64,000 nt of DNA from Euglena gracilis (lineage: Eukaryota; Euglenida; Euglenophyceae; Euglenales): positions 30,076,667 through 30,140,666 of the forward strand of contig CP154956.1 in NCBI GenBank assembly GCA_039621445.1, written 5' to 3'. The translations under genes were made by a program, and so were the position numbers. The notes below the pieces were generated by a model, which saw nothing but the letters and a program-made list of their open reading frames with translations, did not search any database and was not told where the DNA came from. Below are positions 49,120 to 62,132 of the stretch, in pieces. Numbering within the stretch: the first letter of the stretch is position 1; every line of letters begins with the position of its first letter.

Positions 49120-50055
49120 GTGTAGGCCTCATTTGGAAGGGTGTGCCGCCGACCTGCTGGTCATATGAAACCTCGAAGGTGGGGGAGAGTGGCTTGCCCG
49201 GTGTCGCAGACAGCGCAGTGAGTCGCGCATGCGACTGACCACGAGCCAGCACCACAAACTTACAGTCACGTGGGGGAGGGAGGGGTGAGAAAACACAGAA
49301 GCCAAAGCACTGTGTGTTGTCCTCCGAAAAAGAGACTCAGAGCAAGCCTGGTAGGTGTGTGGCTGGAATGGCAGCAAGTGGCATATGATGGTGTGCCAAG
49401 CGGAGACCTGTGTGGAAGTGTGAAGGGTGCTATAAATTGCACTTTTTTCGCTCTTCGGCAACGGGTGAAAGACTCTGCAGGGCCAAGAACGCAGTTCAAT
49501 TTGAAGGGTGGTTGGATGAAAAGCAACGTATTGAACGCTCTGCTCAATGTGGAAAAAAATGGACAGGGTACTGCCCCCCCACCAAACATGGTGGCTGGAA
49601 AATGGAGACAGGTTTGGTTTGCAGCAGTGGCAAAGAGTATCCAAAGTGCTGTCCCTTCTGTTGAACAACCCCGGGGTGCCTTGTGCTCTGGTAAACCTAC
49701 CGATGGTGGGGGTCGGTTTTGGGAGGCAAGCCCTGACCCAGTTTTCCTCAAAACAGGCCATTGTCAGGCTCTCAGTGCATTTTCCATGCTGAGAAGCGTG
49801 CTCTTGCTGGGGGGGGGGGGGTGCCTTCCTTTTTTTTAAAAAAAAAGTCTCCTCTCTGCTGCAAGACAGTAAGGCAAGACTGTAAGGCAAACACAGGGTG
49901 CCCGTACGTGTCGTGAGCGCTCTGCGCTCTCCAAAGCTGGAGGCAGCCACACCTGGCACAGTATAGGCAGACAGGGGCCTGCGGGGCGCTAGCGCCACCA
50001 GCAGCAGCCATGTGGAGGCGGCGGCGATGCTGCAGACCACGATGGAAGTGCATGG
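48836..50055 (-). CDS. putative membrane protein, several exons (incomplete model)
   Basis: Three GC-rich exons. About 50055-49950: MAAPCTSIVVCSIAAAS, then TWLLLVALAPRRPLSAYTVP, a signal or signal-anchor segment with donor CCAG/GTGTGG. About 49252-49119: LARGQSHARLTALSATPGK, then FEVSYDQQVGGTPFQMRPTQ, donor CAG/GTGTGT leading into a CA/TG microsatellite. About 48930-48838: VGVLTLLSAAAVGIAASVRS, then LLRPMVDLGQ, a second membrane segment in phase with the previous exon. The phase between exons one and two does not match, so a further exon is probably missing. The layout (signal, short hydrophilic domain, C-terminal membrane span) would suit an ER or plastid membrane protein. Family not recognised. 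Confidence 0.5.
49051..49118. repeat. CA dinucleotide microsatellite
   Basis: (CA)n of about 60 bp lying directly against the splice donor of the middle exon of the membrane-protein gene; CACCCACC and CGCACACACGC variants extend left to about 48970. Confidence 0.95.
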
Positions 50056-50526
50056 GGCCGCCATTGGTACCTGGAGGGGGGTGGGGGGGGGTGAGGAGCA
50101 CCACCCAGAACAGAGATTACGCAAGGCACCGTCGAGGCAAACTGTCGGAGAAAGAGGACAATTGTAATCCTTTCCAAACAGAGATTCCGCAAAGGACGAA
50201 GTCGAGTTGCACATCTGGAACTACTCTCTTGCAATTGTGGACTTTCACCTCAATGGCCAGTCATGGCCCACACAGCAGTCTCTCAGCCAAGCGTTTGATG
50301 AAAACAGATCCCTTCCCAGACATTGGGAACTCTGCTCATGCAAAAAATCCTGCCCTGCCCCCTGGTCTGCAGGCACCCCCTCAGAAAGCAAACCAAAGGG
50401 CATCAAAACCTAGAAGATTGTTCTTAAACCAATGACAGTGGCGAAATTGTGACCGCAGCCAGAAAAATTGTGGAGTAAATGCACATTCTACCTGGAACCA
50501 GTGAACCATGAACAAATACTGTTGGT

Positions 50527-50700
50527 CTGTTGGAATGTGTGTGTGTGTGTGCGCGCGCGCGCGCGTGCGTGCGTGCGTGCGCGTGCACGTGCGTGTGTGG
50601 TTGGTTGGGTGGGTAGGTGAGTGGGTGTGTGGGTGGGTGGGTGGGTGGGTGGGTAGGTGGGTGTGGGTGGGTGTGGGTGGGGGTGGGTGGGTGCTGTTTC
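50527..50700. repeat. compound microsatellite TG / CG / GTGC / GGGT
   Basis: TG, GCGCGC, GTGCGTGC and GGGTGGGT blocks follow one another. The order of motifs resembles the larger block at 54648-57213. Confidence 0.93.
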
Positions 50701-50739
50701 TTCCAACTTCCATGGAGCAATGGCACCTTTGGCAAGGCG

Positions 50740-51460
50740 AGGCGGGGACTGATGGTGAGAGGGGACAGGGCGGGGAGTGACACACCAATGGTGGCCCCCC
50801 GGACCGTCGGGGACCCGGAACAAAGCGGTATTTACATCTACGGCCACAGCGGGCACGGGACTGGGAAGCGCGTGGCAATAGCGGTGCCGGCGGTGGCAGT
50901 GCGGCAGACCTCTGGGGGACCATGGCAGGGCCAGCAGGGAAGCGTCGCCCCTTCGCAAAAGGTCCCGTTGAGGAGGGAGGGAACGTGACACGCAGGGCAG
51001 GGAGTCCAAATGTTACACGGGGAGGGGGAGGCGTGGGAGGCAGACAGAGGGGCAGGCCCACTGCCCTGAGGACCCCCCAACCCACACCGGGGTTCACCGC
51101 TGCGGGGGTCGAGTCAACCGCCGGGAGGGGCGCATTGGCCCCAGGAGATGGAGAGCGGGCGCCGACCCTTCACAGCCAGGGCGTCAAGGGTGCCGGTGAC
51201 CTGTCTTGAACCTATCAGGGGCGCGCCCGACCGGAAAGCTGCCAACCGAAGGAGGCATGGCCTGGCTGTAGGATTGCTGGGGCCCTCGCAGGAGGGGGGG
51301 GGACTGGGGGCTGCTACGGAGGCCGTCAGCCGGGCCGGGGGCCCGGAAGGCCGCTGCGGCCGCGGGGCAGCGAGGCGTCGGCCGCGAAGCCGGAGACCGC
51401 CCCGGGTAGGAACGCCGCCGGCGGCCCTGCAGGGGAGGGGAAGGCAGGGCGTCGCTTAGC
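50740..51460 (-). other. GC-rich region with possible terminal exons
   Basis: Minus-strand candidates are a stretch after CTGCAG near 51430 (PPAAFLPGAVSGFAADASLP) and one after CCCCAG near 50914 (VCRTATAGTAIATRF, stop TAG near 50850). Third positions are GC-rich, but the frames cannot be tied to the upstream exons at 52136-53693, so they are noted without a gene call. Confidence 0.3.
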
Positions 51461-51589
51461 GACCTCCAAGGGGGAGGAGCTCAGAGACACAGAACTATGG
51501 GCGGGGAAAAGGTGCTGACCCCCCTCCGTGGGAGTCTTTCCCCGGGTTGGAACGAGAGCTGGGGTTGAACGGGGTACCAAGAAAAAATG

Positions 51590-51960
51590 GAAACTGCCGC
51601 AAAAAAAATAATGCAAAAAATCAGTCTTCGGCCCCAATTTTGTACCTGGACAGCTATTTTCGACCTATTGCCACTTCCAGTCAATTTTTGCACCTCCGAA
51701 AGCAAAAAAAAAATACATAACCTTCCAGCCGTCCTTCGGGTAAATGGACAGGAAAAAACCTCTTTGACAAGGTGGTGCAGGTGTTCAGAAAAAGCCTGCT
51801 GGCTAGGAAAAGGCTGATGGCTGTCTGGACCCCCCTCCTTGGGGGTCCAGCTCAGAGCTGGGGAACTTGGGCTGGCTGGTTGGAAAAAGGCGGCCTGCCC
51901 CCTCCCCCCCCCCCAAGGGGTCAAACCAGGTACCAAAAATCGAAACTGCAAAATGCCCTA
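51590..51960. repeat. dispersed repeat, copy 2 (see 42355-42690)
   Basis: Shares CACCTCCGAAAGCA, an A run, TCCAGCCGTCC, and GGTCCAGCTCAGAGCTGGGG-type blocks with the copy in the cyclophilin intron. Confidence 0.65.
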
Positions 51961-52135
51961 AAACAACTGCTAATAATACGAATTTTCTTATCTGAATTTT
52001 GTTATTGGCAGCTGAGTCCATTTACCCATTTTGACACTTTTGTCACCACAGGCTGGTACATGCATGCACGCGTACGCCCACAGGAAGAAAGCGACTCGTT
52101 GCACTAAGGTTCACGGTGCACAGGAGCACACCGAC

Positions 52136-53693
52136 AGGTCCCCTCAAAGGAGCACCGGACAGTAAGGAGGAGGGTACTGCGGCGGAGAGGTTGGTGGAGG
52201 GCAGGGAGCCCGCAGACGGCGCCGGGGAGGGGGGCCGGGGGATGGGGCGGCACGCTGGGGGCCGCCCGGTGTCGTTCTCCCTGCTGGGCGGATTCTGTGG
52301 CTGCGGCAGAGAAAGGTGTGGTCCACAGCGGAACGTGGTTGTACGCCACCACGCCATCGCACTGCGCCAGTCGACTTCCTCATTCCCATCCCCTACCCAC
52401 CCACCATATGACTTTTAGTTCCTGGCTTTCCTTTTGTGTCCCATTTTTATTTGCATGTTGCAGAGCCAGAGAAAATTTTTCATCAAAACAAAACTCTTAT
52501 TGAAAAAAACCTTGGACACTGATATCAACAAATACAAAAGATGAAATGCCCAATATCTTCGTGCAAAAGCGCTGGTGGTGGGTTTCGGTGACCTAAGGCT
52601 TGGCAATACAAAAAAAAAAATAAAAAAAATTGCCCAAAACCTTTTTTTTTTTTGGCCTCCCGGACCCGGAAAACCTGATTTTTTTTCAGCCGAAATCAGT
52701 GTTTTTCGACCCCCTGGCGCTCCATTTTTGGCCCAAAACCCATGGAGTTTGAGTCAAAACCGGGTCAAAAAAGTCGAAAAATATCAGAAAATTTTTTTGT
52801 CCAAAACAATGTTTTTTGGCCTCCCGGACCCAGAAAACCTGTCCCTCCCCCCCGGGGGGGGTCAGGTGACTTAAAAAGAAGCCTGAAGAGCTCAGCCAGA
52901 AAACCAGGTCTCTCCCAGGGGGTCCCGCGCAGGGCTGGGCGGGTCAGGGGGACCGGGGGTCTTAAACAGAATCCTGGCTCCATGCCAGTTTTACGTGATT
53001 TGTTATATACCCCAACACCAAGCCCACGGCGGCTTAAAACACCTTCAGTGAGATAGCTGTGAGACAGCGTCCGCACAGAGCCACCACACAACAACAAGGG
53101 CACACCGCTGCCGTGACGTCCGGGGCCGGGGGCTGGATGGGGCCGCGCGGCCGTGTCCTCAGCCGCTGGGGGGCCCGGGGGCCCGGCGGGGACGACTCGA
53201 TGGAGAGGTGGGCCGTGACGCTGCAGGGCGGGACCTGGGCGGGGCGGAGGAGAGGCCCCGACGGTAATGCAGCGGACCCCCGGGGGGGGGGGGGGGGGAG
53301 CTGCGAACAGCGCTGGAATTACGCCAGAGTGGCTCACCCGGCCAGGCAGAGCGACACAAGAGCACTGGTGGAAGGGGTCCCTGGCCACTCATCACACAAC
53401 AAACTGGGCCAGAAGCGAAGTTAGCTGGCCATAAACAGACAAGAAGCCTGAGTGCGGGGGGGGGGGGTCATAGGACCCCGCGGAGGAAGGGTTCCGGCGT
53501 AAGAAAACCCCTGGGGGCGGGGCAGGGGCAAGTCAGCAGGCCGGTACACATCGCTCGGCAGACGGAACACACCGCAGCTGGCACCTCCAGCCTCAGCTTC
53601 GAGGGCGACTCCAGGGACATGTTCCACAGGAGGGAGGCGGATCCAAGCGTTGGCACGACAGCAACGCTGATGTCTGGAGCGTGCCGTGGCAAA
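52136..53693 (-). CDS. unidentified protein, three in-phase exons (partial)
   Basis: Exons 53693-53573, 53234-53106 and 52300-52136 have good acceptors (a long C tract plus AG; GCCCAG; CTCTGCCGCAG), GT donors, lengths that keep one frame and GC-rich third positions. The first encodes LPRHAPDISVAVVPTLGSAS and SLESPSKLRLEVPAA, a probable beta-rich segment. The second encodes CSVTAHLSIESSPPGPRA and a basic Pro-rich run. The third is a disordered Pro/Ser stretch (PSPAPSAGSLPSTNLSAAVP). Start and end exons were not found. No family recognised. Confidence 0.5.
52640..52835. repeat. isolated diverged copy of the 163-bp satellite unit
   Basis: GGCCTCCCGGACCCGGAAAA, GTTTTTCGACCCCCTGGCGC, TCAAAACCGGGTCAAAAAAG and a second GGCCTCCCGGACCCAGAAAA follow in the same order as in the arrays at 1-3655, about 20% diverged. 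It ends in a MITE-type terminus GACTTAAAAAGAAGCCTG at 52868-52885. Confidence 0.85.
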
Positions 53694-53982
53694 CTGGGGG
53701 GGGGGGGCGTCCCACACGAAGCACCGCAGGTTCAGCTGCAAATGTACATGCACACAAAAAAACACCTGCACCTGAGTGGAAGCATATGACACACCAATGG
53801 GTCTCATTTGTCTGGGGGAAAATACCCCAAATCGGACCCCAAAATATGCGCTAAAATTTATATATGCATACGCATATATGCAGCAAAAAATGCAATTTTT
53901 CCAGAACCAGGAGAGACGGAGGACTCTAGGAAGTGAGTGGCCCCCTCTACTGTCCCCCTCTACTCCCCTTTTCTCCCCGTCC

Positions 53983-54558
53983 TCAATCCCGGCACCGCGG
54001 ACGCTTCTGTTGTGGGACCCCGCCGCCCGCCGCCTTGGCCACGGCCCAGCCAGGGGCGGGGCCGGGCTCCTTCTCCTTCAGGATGGCCTCCAGGGCCGCC
54101 AGGCTGGCCTTCTGGTCCTGCCGCAGGATTTCCTGCAGTGGCGGGCGGAGGGACGGCGATGGGTTTGCCATGCACCGGGCAAAGGCAGCGGACAGAAGGG
54201 CTGTCGGGGTGGGCAACAGTGCAACAGCAGTCAGATGGCCAACTGGGGCGTCGAGGACGCGGGGCGCAACAAGGCGCTTGTTTTGATGGGGGCAGAGGCC
54301 ATTCTACGCCCAATGGGGCACACCCAAAACCAAGAACCCATCACCAACCCTCTTTTTTAAAAGTTTATTAATTTATATATTCTATATTTTACAGATTTAT
54401 AGATTGCTTGTGGAGGGCCGAGGGCCACCCACCTCGAGGATGTCCACGCGGTGGGTCAGCTGGTGGACCCGCTGGCAGAGCCGCAGGGGCTCGACGTCCT
54501 CCAGTGCGAGGTGGAAGGACCGCAGCTCCGTGAGTCGATGGTTGAGGTGGTTGGTGAC
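53983..54558 (-). CDS. coiled-coil protein, C-terminal exons (Nup54-like?)
   Basis: Exon 54558-54433 (42 codons, phase 0 in and out, CACAG acceptor, GAG/GTGGGT donor) encodes HLNHRLTELRSFHLALEDVE and PLRLCQRVHQLTHRVDILE, a heptad-like helix. Exon 54200-53983 encodes LLSAAFARCMANPSPSLRP, PLQEILRQDQKASLAALEAI and a basic tail, with stop TGA at 53983. The phases of the two do not match, so an exon may be missing between them. Helix pattern and order resemble the C-terminal coiled coil of nucleoporin Nup54, but this is a resemblance from memory only. Upstream exons would lie beyond the microsatellite and retrotransposon. Confidence 0.5.
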
Positions 54559-54645
54559 CTGTGGCACATGATTGAAGGTGTGGTAAAAGGCCGTAGAAAG
54601 CGAGAACGGTGCCACAAAGGAATAGGCACGTGTTGTGGAACACGC

Positions 54646-57213
<2,568 letters not shown>

Positions 57214-57309
57214 CGGTGGGTGACGGAGCGCCGTCACCGGGCGCTGAATGGGCTCCGCGCCCTAGACGGAGTGTCTAGAGCGGGACTCCCGCGCCCAGGC
57301 CCCCCAGGG

Positions 57310-60300
57310 TCAGGTTGGGGGGCCCTCCGCGGCCCGGCCATGTGGGGGGGGCCGGGCCGAAGCGGGTTGCAGCCAGGAGCCCAGGGTGGCTTGCCGCTTG
57401 GAGGGAGCTGCCGGGGTGGGGGATGACGGCCGCCGCGCTGGCGGTGCCGGGAGGGAGCCGCGGGGGCGGGACTGCTTGGGGGCCGGTGCGGCTGGGGTAT
57501 GCGCGGGGCGGTGTCTAGCCGTGGGTGGTCGCCGCGTCGGCGGTGCGGGTGGGGGCGGTGCCGAGGAGCTGCTGGAGTTGGCAGCAGGTGCTGCCACAGA
57601 GACGGGAGGGGCCGGTGCCGGGGCGGGCAGGGCGGAGTCAACGGCCGCTAGGGAGCGGAGGTAATCCTTCCACCGGTTCACGAAGTCCTGATACCACGTG
57701 GCGGAAGGGGAGTCTGTCGGGGCGGTGATTCGCACGGACCAGCGCACGTGGTGGGAGCAGGGGAGCCCCGGGGCCAGCGGGAGGTGCACGTCCTTGCACG
57801 TCAGCCAGGAGAGTGCATCGTCGCGCCGCACGCGTTCTCGGACCCGCCGGGTGAAGCCATTCAGGATGGAGGTCACGTTGTCGCTGGCCTGGGAAGGGAA
57901 GCGTTCGCCGTGGTCCACCTCCCAGAGCAGCAAGAGGGCCATGCTGCATTCCCCCACTTCCTCCGGCACGGGCGCGAGGTGGCGATGAGACCGCAGCCAG
58001 AGGGCCAAACCGGAGTCGACCGACGCCATGTGGTGGTGCAGGGCCCGGGCGGGGTGGGCGGATTCGGACGAGGCGGTGGAACGACGCCAGGAGTCGATGT
58101 CCAGGGAGCGGCGAGGGGCGCGGTTGTAGTAGAAGAATGTGCCCTGGCGGGACATGCGGGACAGCGGAGGGTGCAGCGGGGCGTTCTCGGAGAGGAAGTT
58201 GCCGAGGACGCGGGCGAGGGCATTGGTGCGGTTGAGAAGGGACGTGCCGGGGGAGGCCGTGAAGTGTTCCGCGGTGGTGGATTCGAAGAGGGCGAGGATG
58301 GCGGGGGCTGCACATCCGGAGGAGGCGGGGCAGACCACCATCTCGTCCTGCAGCAGGGACAGGAGCCGCGCTCGCAGCCATAGCCGGCGCGCCTCGCCGC
58401 GGGGCGGGGCTGATGAGGGCGGCGGGGTAGGAGAGGGCGTTATCCGCCGGTTGATCTCGATCTGCCGCAGCTCGGGTACGGAGAGTTGTCGTTCTGGTGG
58501 GAGGGGACAGGGAAGGCGCAGACGGGGTGCTGGCGGGGTGCTCGGTGGATCGGGGCCCGAAGGGGGGACTGTGGTGGCGAGCAGTTGCCCACGGCGGCGG
58601 AAGAGCTCGGCCAGGCGCTGGGCGAGGGATAGGTGCAGCCGGAGGAGGAAGCGGGCGGAATCAGCCGGCGGCAGCGGATGGTGCTGGAGGGTGGAGGCCG
58701 GGATCAGCGCCGCCGACAGGGGGAGGCGGTGGAGCAACAGCCAGTCCGCGGGGGGCGGTGGGACAGCCAGCCGGGTGGCACGGGCAGCGGCCAACCACAG
58801 CTCAGGGAGGGCGGAGGGCCAGTCACTGGAGCCGGTCGCCGGGCAGCTGCACAGGAGGTGTAGCTCGTCCTCGTCCTCGACGCTGCAGCAGGGGCACGTC
58901 GGGGTACCGCGGACCAGGTTGTGACGCACGGCGCGCCTGCGTGGCGATGCACCCGCAGCGAAGGCGTGCCACCCACTTCACGACGGACGGAGGGGCGGGG
59001 TGGATGAAGTGTTGGGGACCGCAGGAGGGGCGCCGAAAGACAGCCACGGAGGCGTCCCAGTTGATCTCCAGATCGGTGGGGAAGATCAGCTCCAGGCGAG
59101 GCTTGGATCCGGGGGGGCCCCAGGCGCGCCGCCGCAGGCGCCACCACTCCAGGGTGAAGGAGCGATGGACGTTGACGATGGGGAGGCCGGAGGGGGAGAG
59201 CAGCTCCACGGCGTCACGGCAGGGGGGCGGTGGGGTCCACGAGGGGGTCCCTGGGAGCGTCGCGGCACGCTTGGCGAGGGCGTCGGCCTGGTCATTCCCG
59301 ACCGCAAGCGGGTGACCTGCAGAGAGCGCGGCGTCATCGTGCGCCTTGACCTTCCGGAGCGTCGGCGGTGTGGGGCAGGACAGCGCAGCCAGCAGGACGG
59401 AGCGCACCTCGACGCGGTCGTCACAGCGCAACACGGCGGCATCCGAGCGGGCCGTCCAGCCGGCGAGGAGCTGCAGGGAGCAGAGGGAGTCGGTGTAGAT
59501 CTCCGCGGGGTGCCGTGCCATGGCCAGCCCGAGGGCCACCAGCTCGCATTGCGTGCTGCTGCGGGGGTCCGGGACAGCCAGCAGATCGGACTCCGCGGAG
59601 GCCGGGATCCATACGGAGGCACCGCCCCGGTGTGCCACAGAGCCGTCGGTGAAGGCGGCCGCGGGGTGGGGGAAGCAATCCGCTGGGGGCAGCAGGATGT
59701 CGCCGGGGTAAAGCGGGCTCCGGTGAGAGGGCCGGCCAGTGGGAGGCTCGGAGGGAGGCAGGGTTGCGGCGGATGCTCCAGGACAGTTGGGAGAGGGCAG
59801 CCCGCAGGGCAGGGGACGGCTCGTTCCACTCCGACCGGGGGCAGGCGATGGCGCGGTGTACATGGCCGACGAGGCTGGAGGAGTTCGCGATGAGCTGCAG
59901 CCAGGACAGCTGTAGCAGCCGCGCGTGCTCCATCGGGTCGCGCACCGCGGAGGCGCCGAGGGGGAGGCCCATGGCGACGTCAGGGCTCCGCCACAGGTTG
60001 AGCTCCAAGGGGGGCTTATGCAGCAGGGACTTCCCGACGTCGATGAGGGGTTTGAGATCGGTCGCGCGCACGTTGCGGATTTGGCAGCCATATAAGGCCT
60101 GGGGCAGCACGGCGACCGTCCACAGCGTGCTGCAGATGGCGAGAGGGAGGGGCAGGCTGCGGAGACGCTGGGCGGCGGAGACGGCCTTCTGCACGCGCGG
60201 AGCGAAATGCTGCTTGGAGGCCTGCGGCGCGGGCAGGCCCAGTTCGCGGCCGACGAAGCGGAAGGATGGTGATGACGTGTACGTGGAGCCCAGGACGGTC

Positions 60301-62096
60301 ACGGTGGAGCCTGCGCCGAGGGAGGACCACAGCTGCACCTTGGTGACCTGCACGGCGAGGAGATCGCACCACCGGAGATACCCCGCGATGAGGGTCTGCA
60401 TTTCTTGCTGCCCGCGCGCCACGAGGACGAGATCGTCTGCGAAGCTCAGAGAGGCGATGCGCAGCCCGGCGATGTCCACACCGCAGGTGGTGGAGGCCGC
60501 CCAGCGATGGAAGGCCTCGAACAGCAGGTTCAGGAGATCCGGGCTGGCTGGGCACCCCTGGGCCAAGCCGTTGGCGGCCTGCCACGTGCTACCGTCGACA
60601 GCACCGTAGCGGAAGCGACGGCGGACATGCATATAGAATGCCTCGAAGCAGTCCACGGTGGCCGAGGCGACGCCCGCGTGCCGCAGGGTGTTGAAGACGG
60701 CCCACCAGGGCAGGGAGTCGAAGCACTTGACCAGGTCGAAGGACGCCAGCCACAAGTCAGAGCAGCCAGCCCGGGCTGCATGCACCAGATCGGCCACCAC
60801 CTGGGCGGCGTGGACGGTGCCGCGCTGCGAGCGGAAGCCGAAGACCGCGTCGCTGAGGAGACACCTCTGCAGCGTTGGCGCCCACAGGGTGATCACCCCC
60901 TTTGCCCAGATGCGGTATAGGATCTCGAGGACGGTGATGGGGCGCTGATCCTTCGGACCTGTACCCCCAGAGGACTTGGGAATCATGGCCACATACGCGT
61001 CCAGCCAGTCCGCTGGCCAACGGCGTTCACTCTCGACCAGGTTCAGCAGCCGGGCGACGGCGTCGTGGAACACCGCCGGCATGGCCTTCCAGGTGGAGAG
61101 CGGCACGCCGGTCATGCCCGGGGCGGCGGAGTCACGCATGCCGCGCAGGGCAGCGCGTGCACGGTCCCCAGACCAGGAGGAGGATGGCCAGGAGCAGGTT
61201 TGCAGGTGCGCGCCGAACTCGGAGGCCGTAAAGGCCTGCCACCGCGCTGCGGCGTCGTGGTTGGCGTGTTGGCGCAAGACGCTGTCGACCCAGAACTTCC
61301 GCACCACGGGAGTTCTTGGTGAGACATTGCCGGCCGGAAGTGTCGAGCACGGGGCGGGCACCGAAAGGGAGAGGTTCCGCCTTCAGCCAGCGGAAGATAG
61401 TGGCCGGACGATCGCGCCATAGCGTAGGCAGGGCTGCGCGCCACCGCTGATGACGCTCCTGACGCATTTCTCGGAGTTCCCGATCGATGGCTGCACGTCG
61501 GGAAGCTGCTTCGGCGGCGACGGCAGCGCGCAAATCGGGGATGGAGGTGCGGGGGAGCCGGAGTCCGCGGGAGTCGAGGGAGTCCAGCAAGCGGAGCCAG
61601 GGCCAGGGCCAGGGACCCAACGGGGGGGGTCCGGAGGACAGCCTCTCGAGGCGGTGCAGGACGGAGAGGACGCAGCGGTGCTGTATGACCTTGTCCGAAG
61701 CATACGCGGGGCGGCGGTGGGCTCGACGGTGGGGCCTGCGAGGGCGACCAGCCGGGAGAGCGCTGCTCGGAGAGAGCGGGAAAGGGAATCGAGGGTGTGC
61801 GGGCGGTCGGGGGAGAGGGCGGCGGCCGGGGAGGCCGCGATGCCATGCTTGTGGACGAAGCCGACACCCAAGGCACGACCGAACTCGGAGTGCGGCAAGG
61901 GGGGGACCGGACGGCCGTGATGGAGATGCAGCTGCAGGTGGCGCGCGGTGGTGAGGGCTTTCTCCAAGGGGAGCGCGGCGAGGTGAGTCTCCTGCAGAGC
62001 GACGATGTCGAGGTCAAGAGAGGCGACCAGGGAGGCTTTCTCCGGCGTCCAGTGGGACATGTTCCACGAGCCGAGGCGGAGAACCGGCGGCGCCAC
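57310..62096 (-). pseudogene. LINE ORF2: endonuclease, reverse transcriptase, RNase H, zinc knuckle (frameshifted)
   Basis: Starts MAPPVLRLGSWNMSHWTP with the APE-type endonuclease motif DIVALQETH. The middle of this domain seems short. Reverse transcriptase: catalytic Asp in LASFDLVKCFDSLPWW near 60737, GLAQGCPASPDLLNLLFEA, and FADDLVLVARG at 60443-60411. RNase H: AAFTDGSVAHRGG, QCELVALGLAMARHP, IYTDS and GNDQADALAKRAA. Zinc knuckle: CPCC...HLLC near 58890. Then a region of about 450 residues with no recognised domain, ending in a PCNA-box-like RQATLGSWLQ at 57393. Reading-frame changes at about 61700, 61320, 59740 and 58930 mean this copy is dead, unless they are homopolymer sequencing errors. 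Confidence 0.9.
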
Positions 62097-62132
62097 CGCC
62101 GGGGGGGGGGGGCCAGGCCCCCAGGCGCGGCA

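Noticed and set aside
50774-50880. Plus-strand IYIYGHSGHGTGK resembling a P-loop
   Set aside because: It does not fit GxxxxGK(S/T), has no partner exons on the plus strand, and overlaps a better minus-strand frame.
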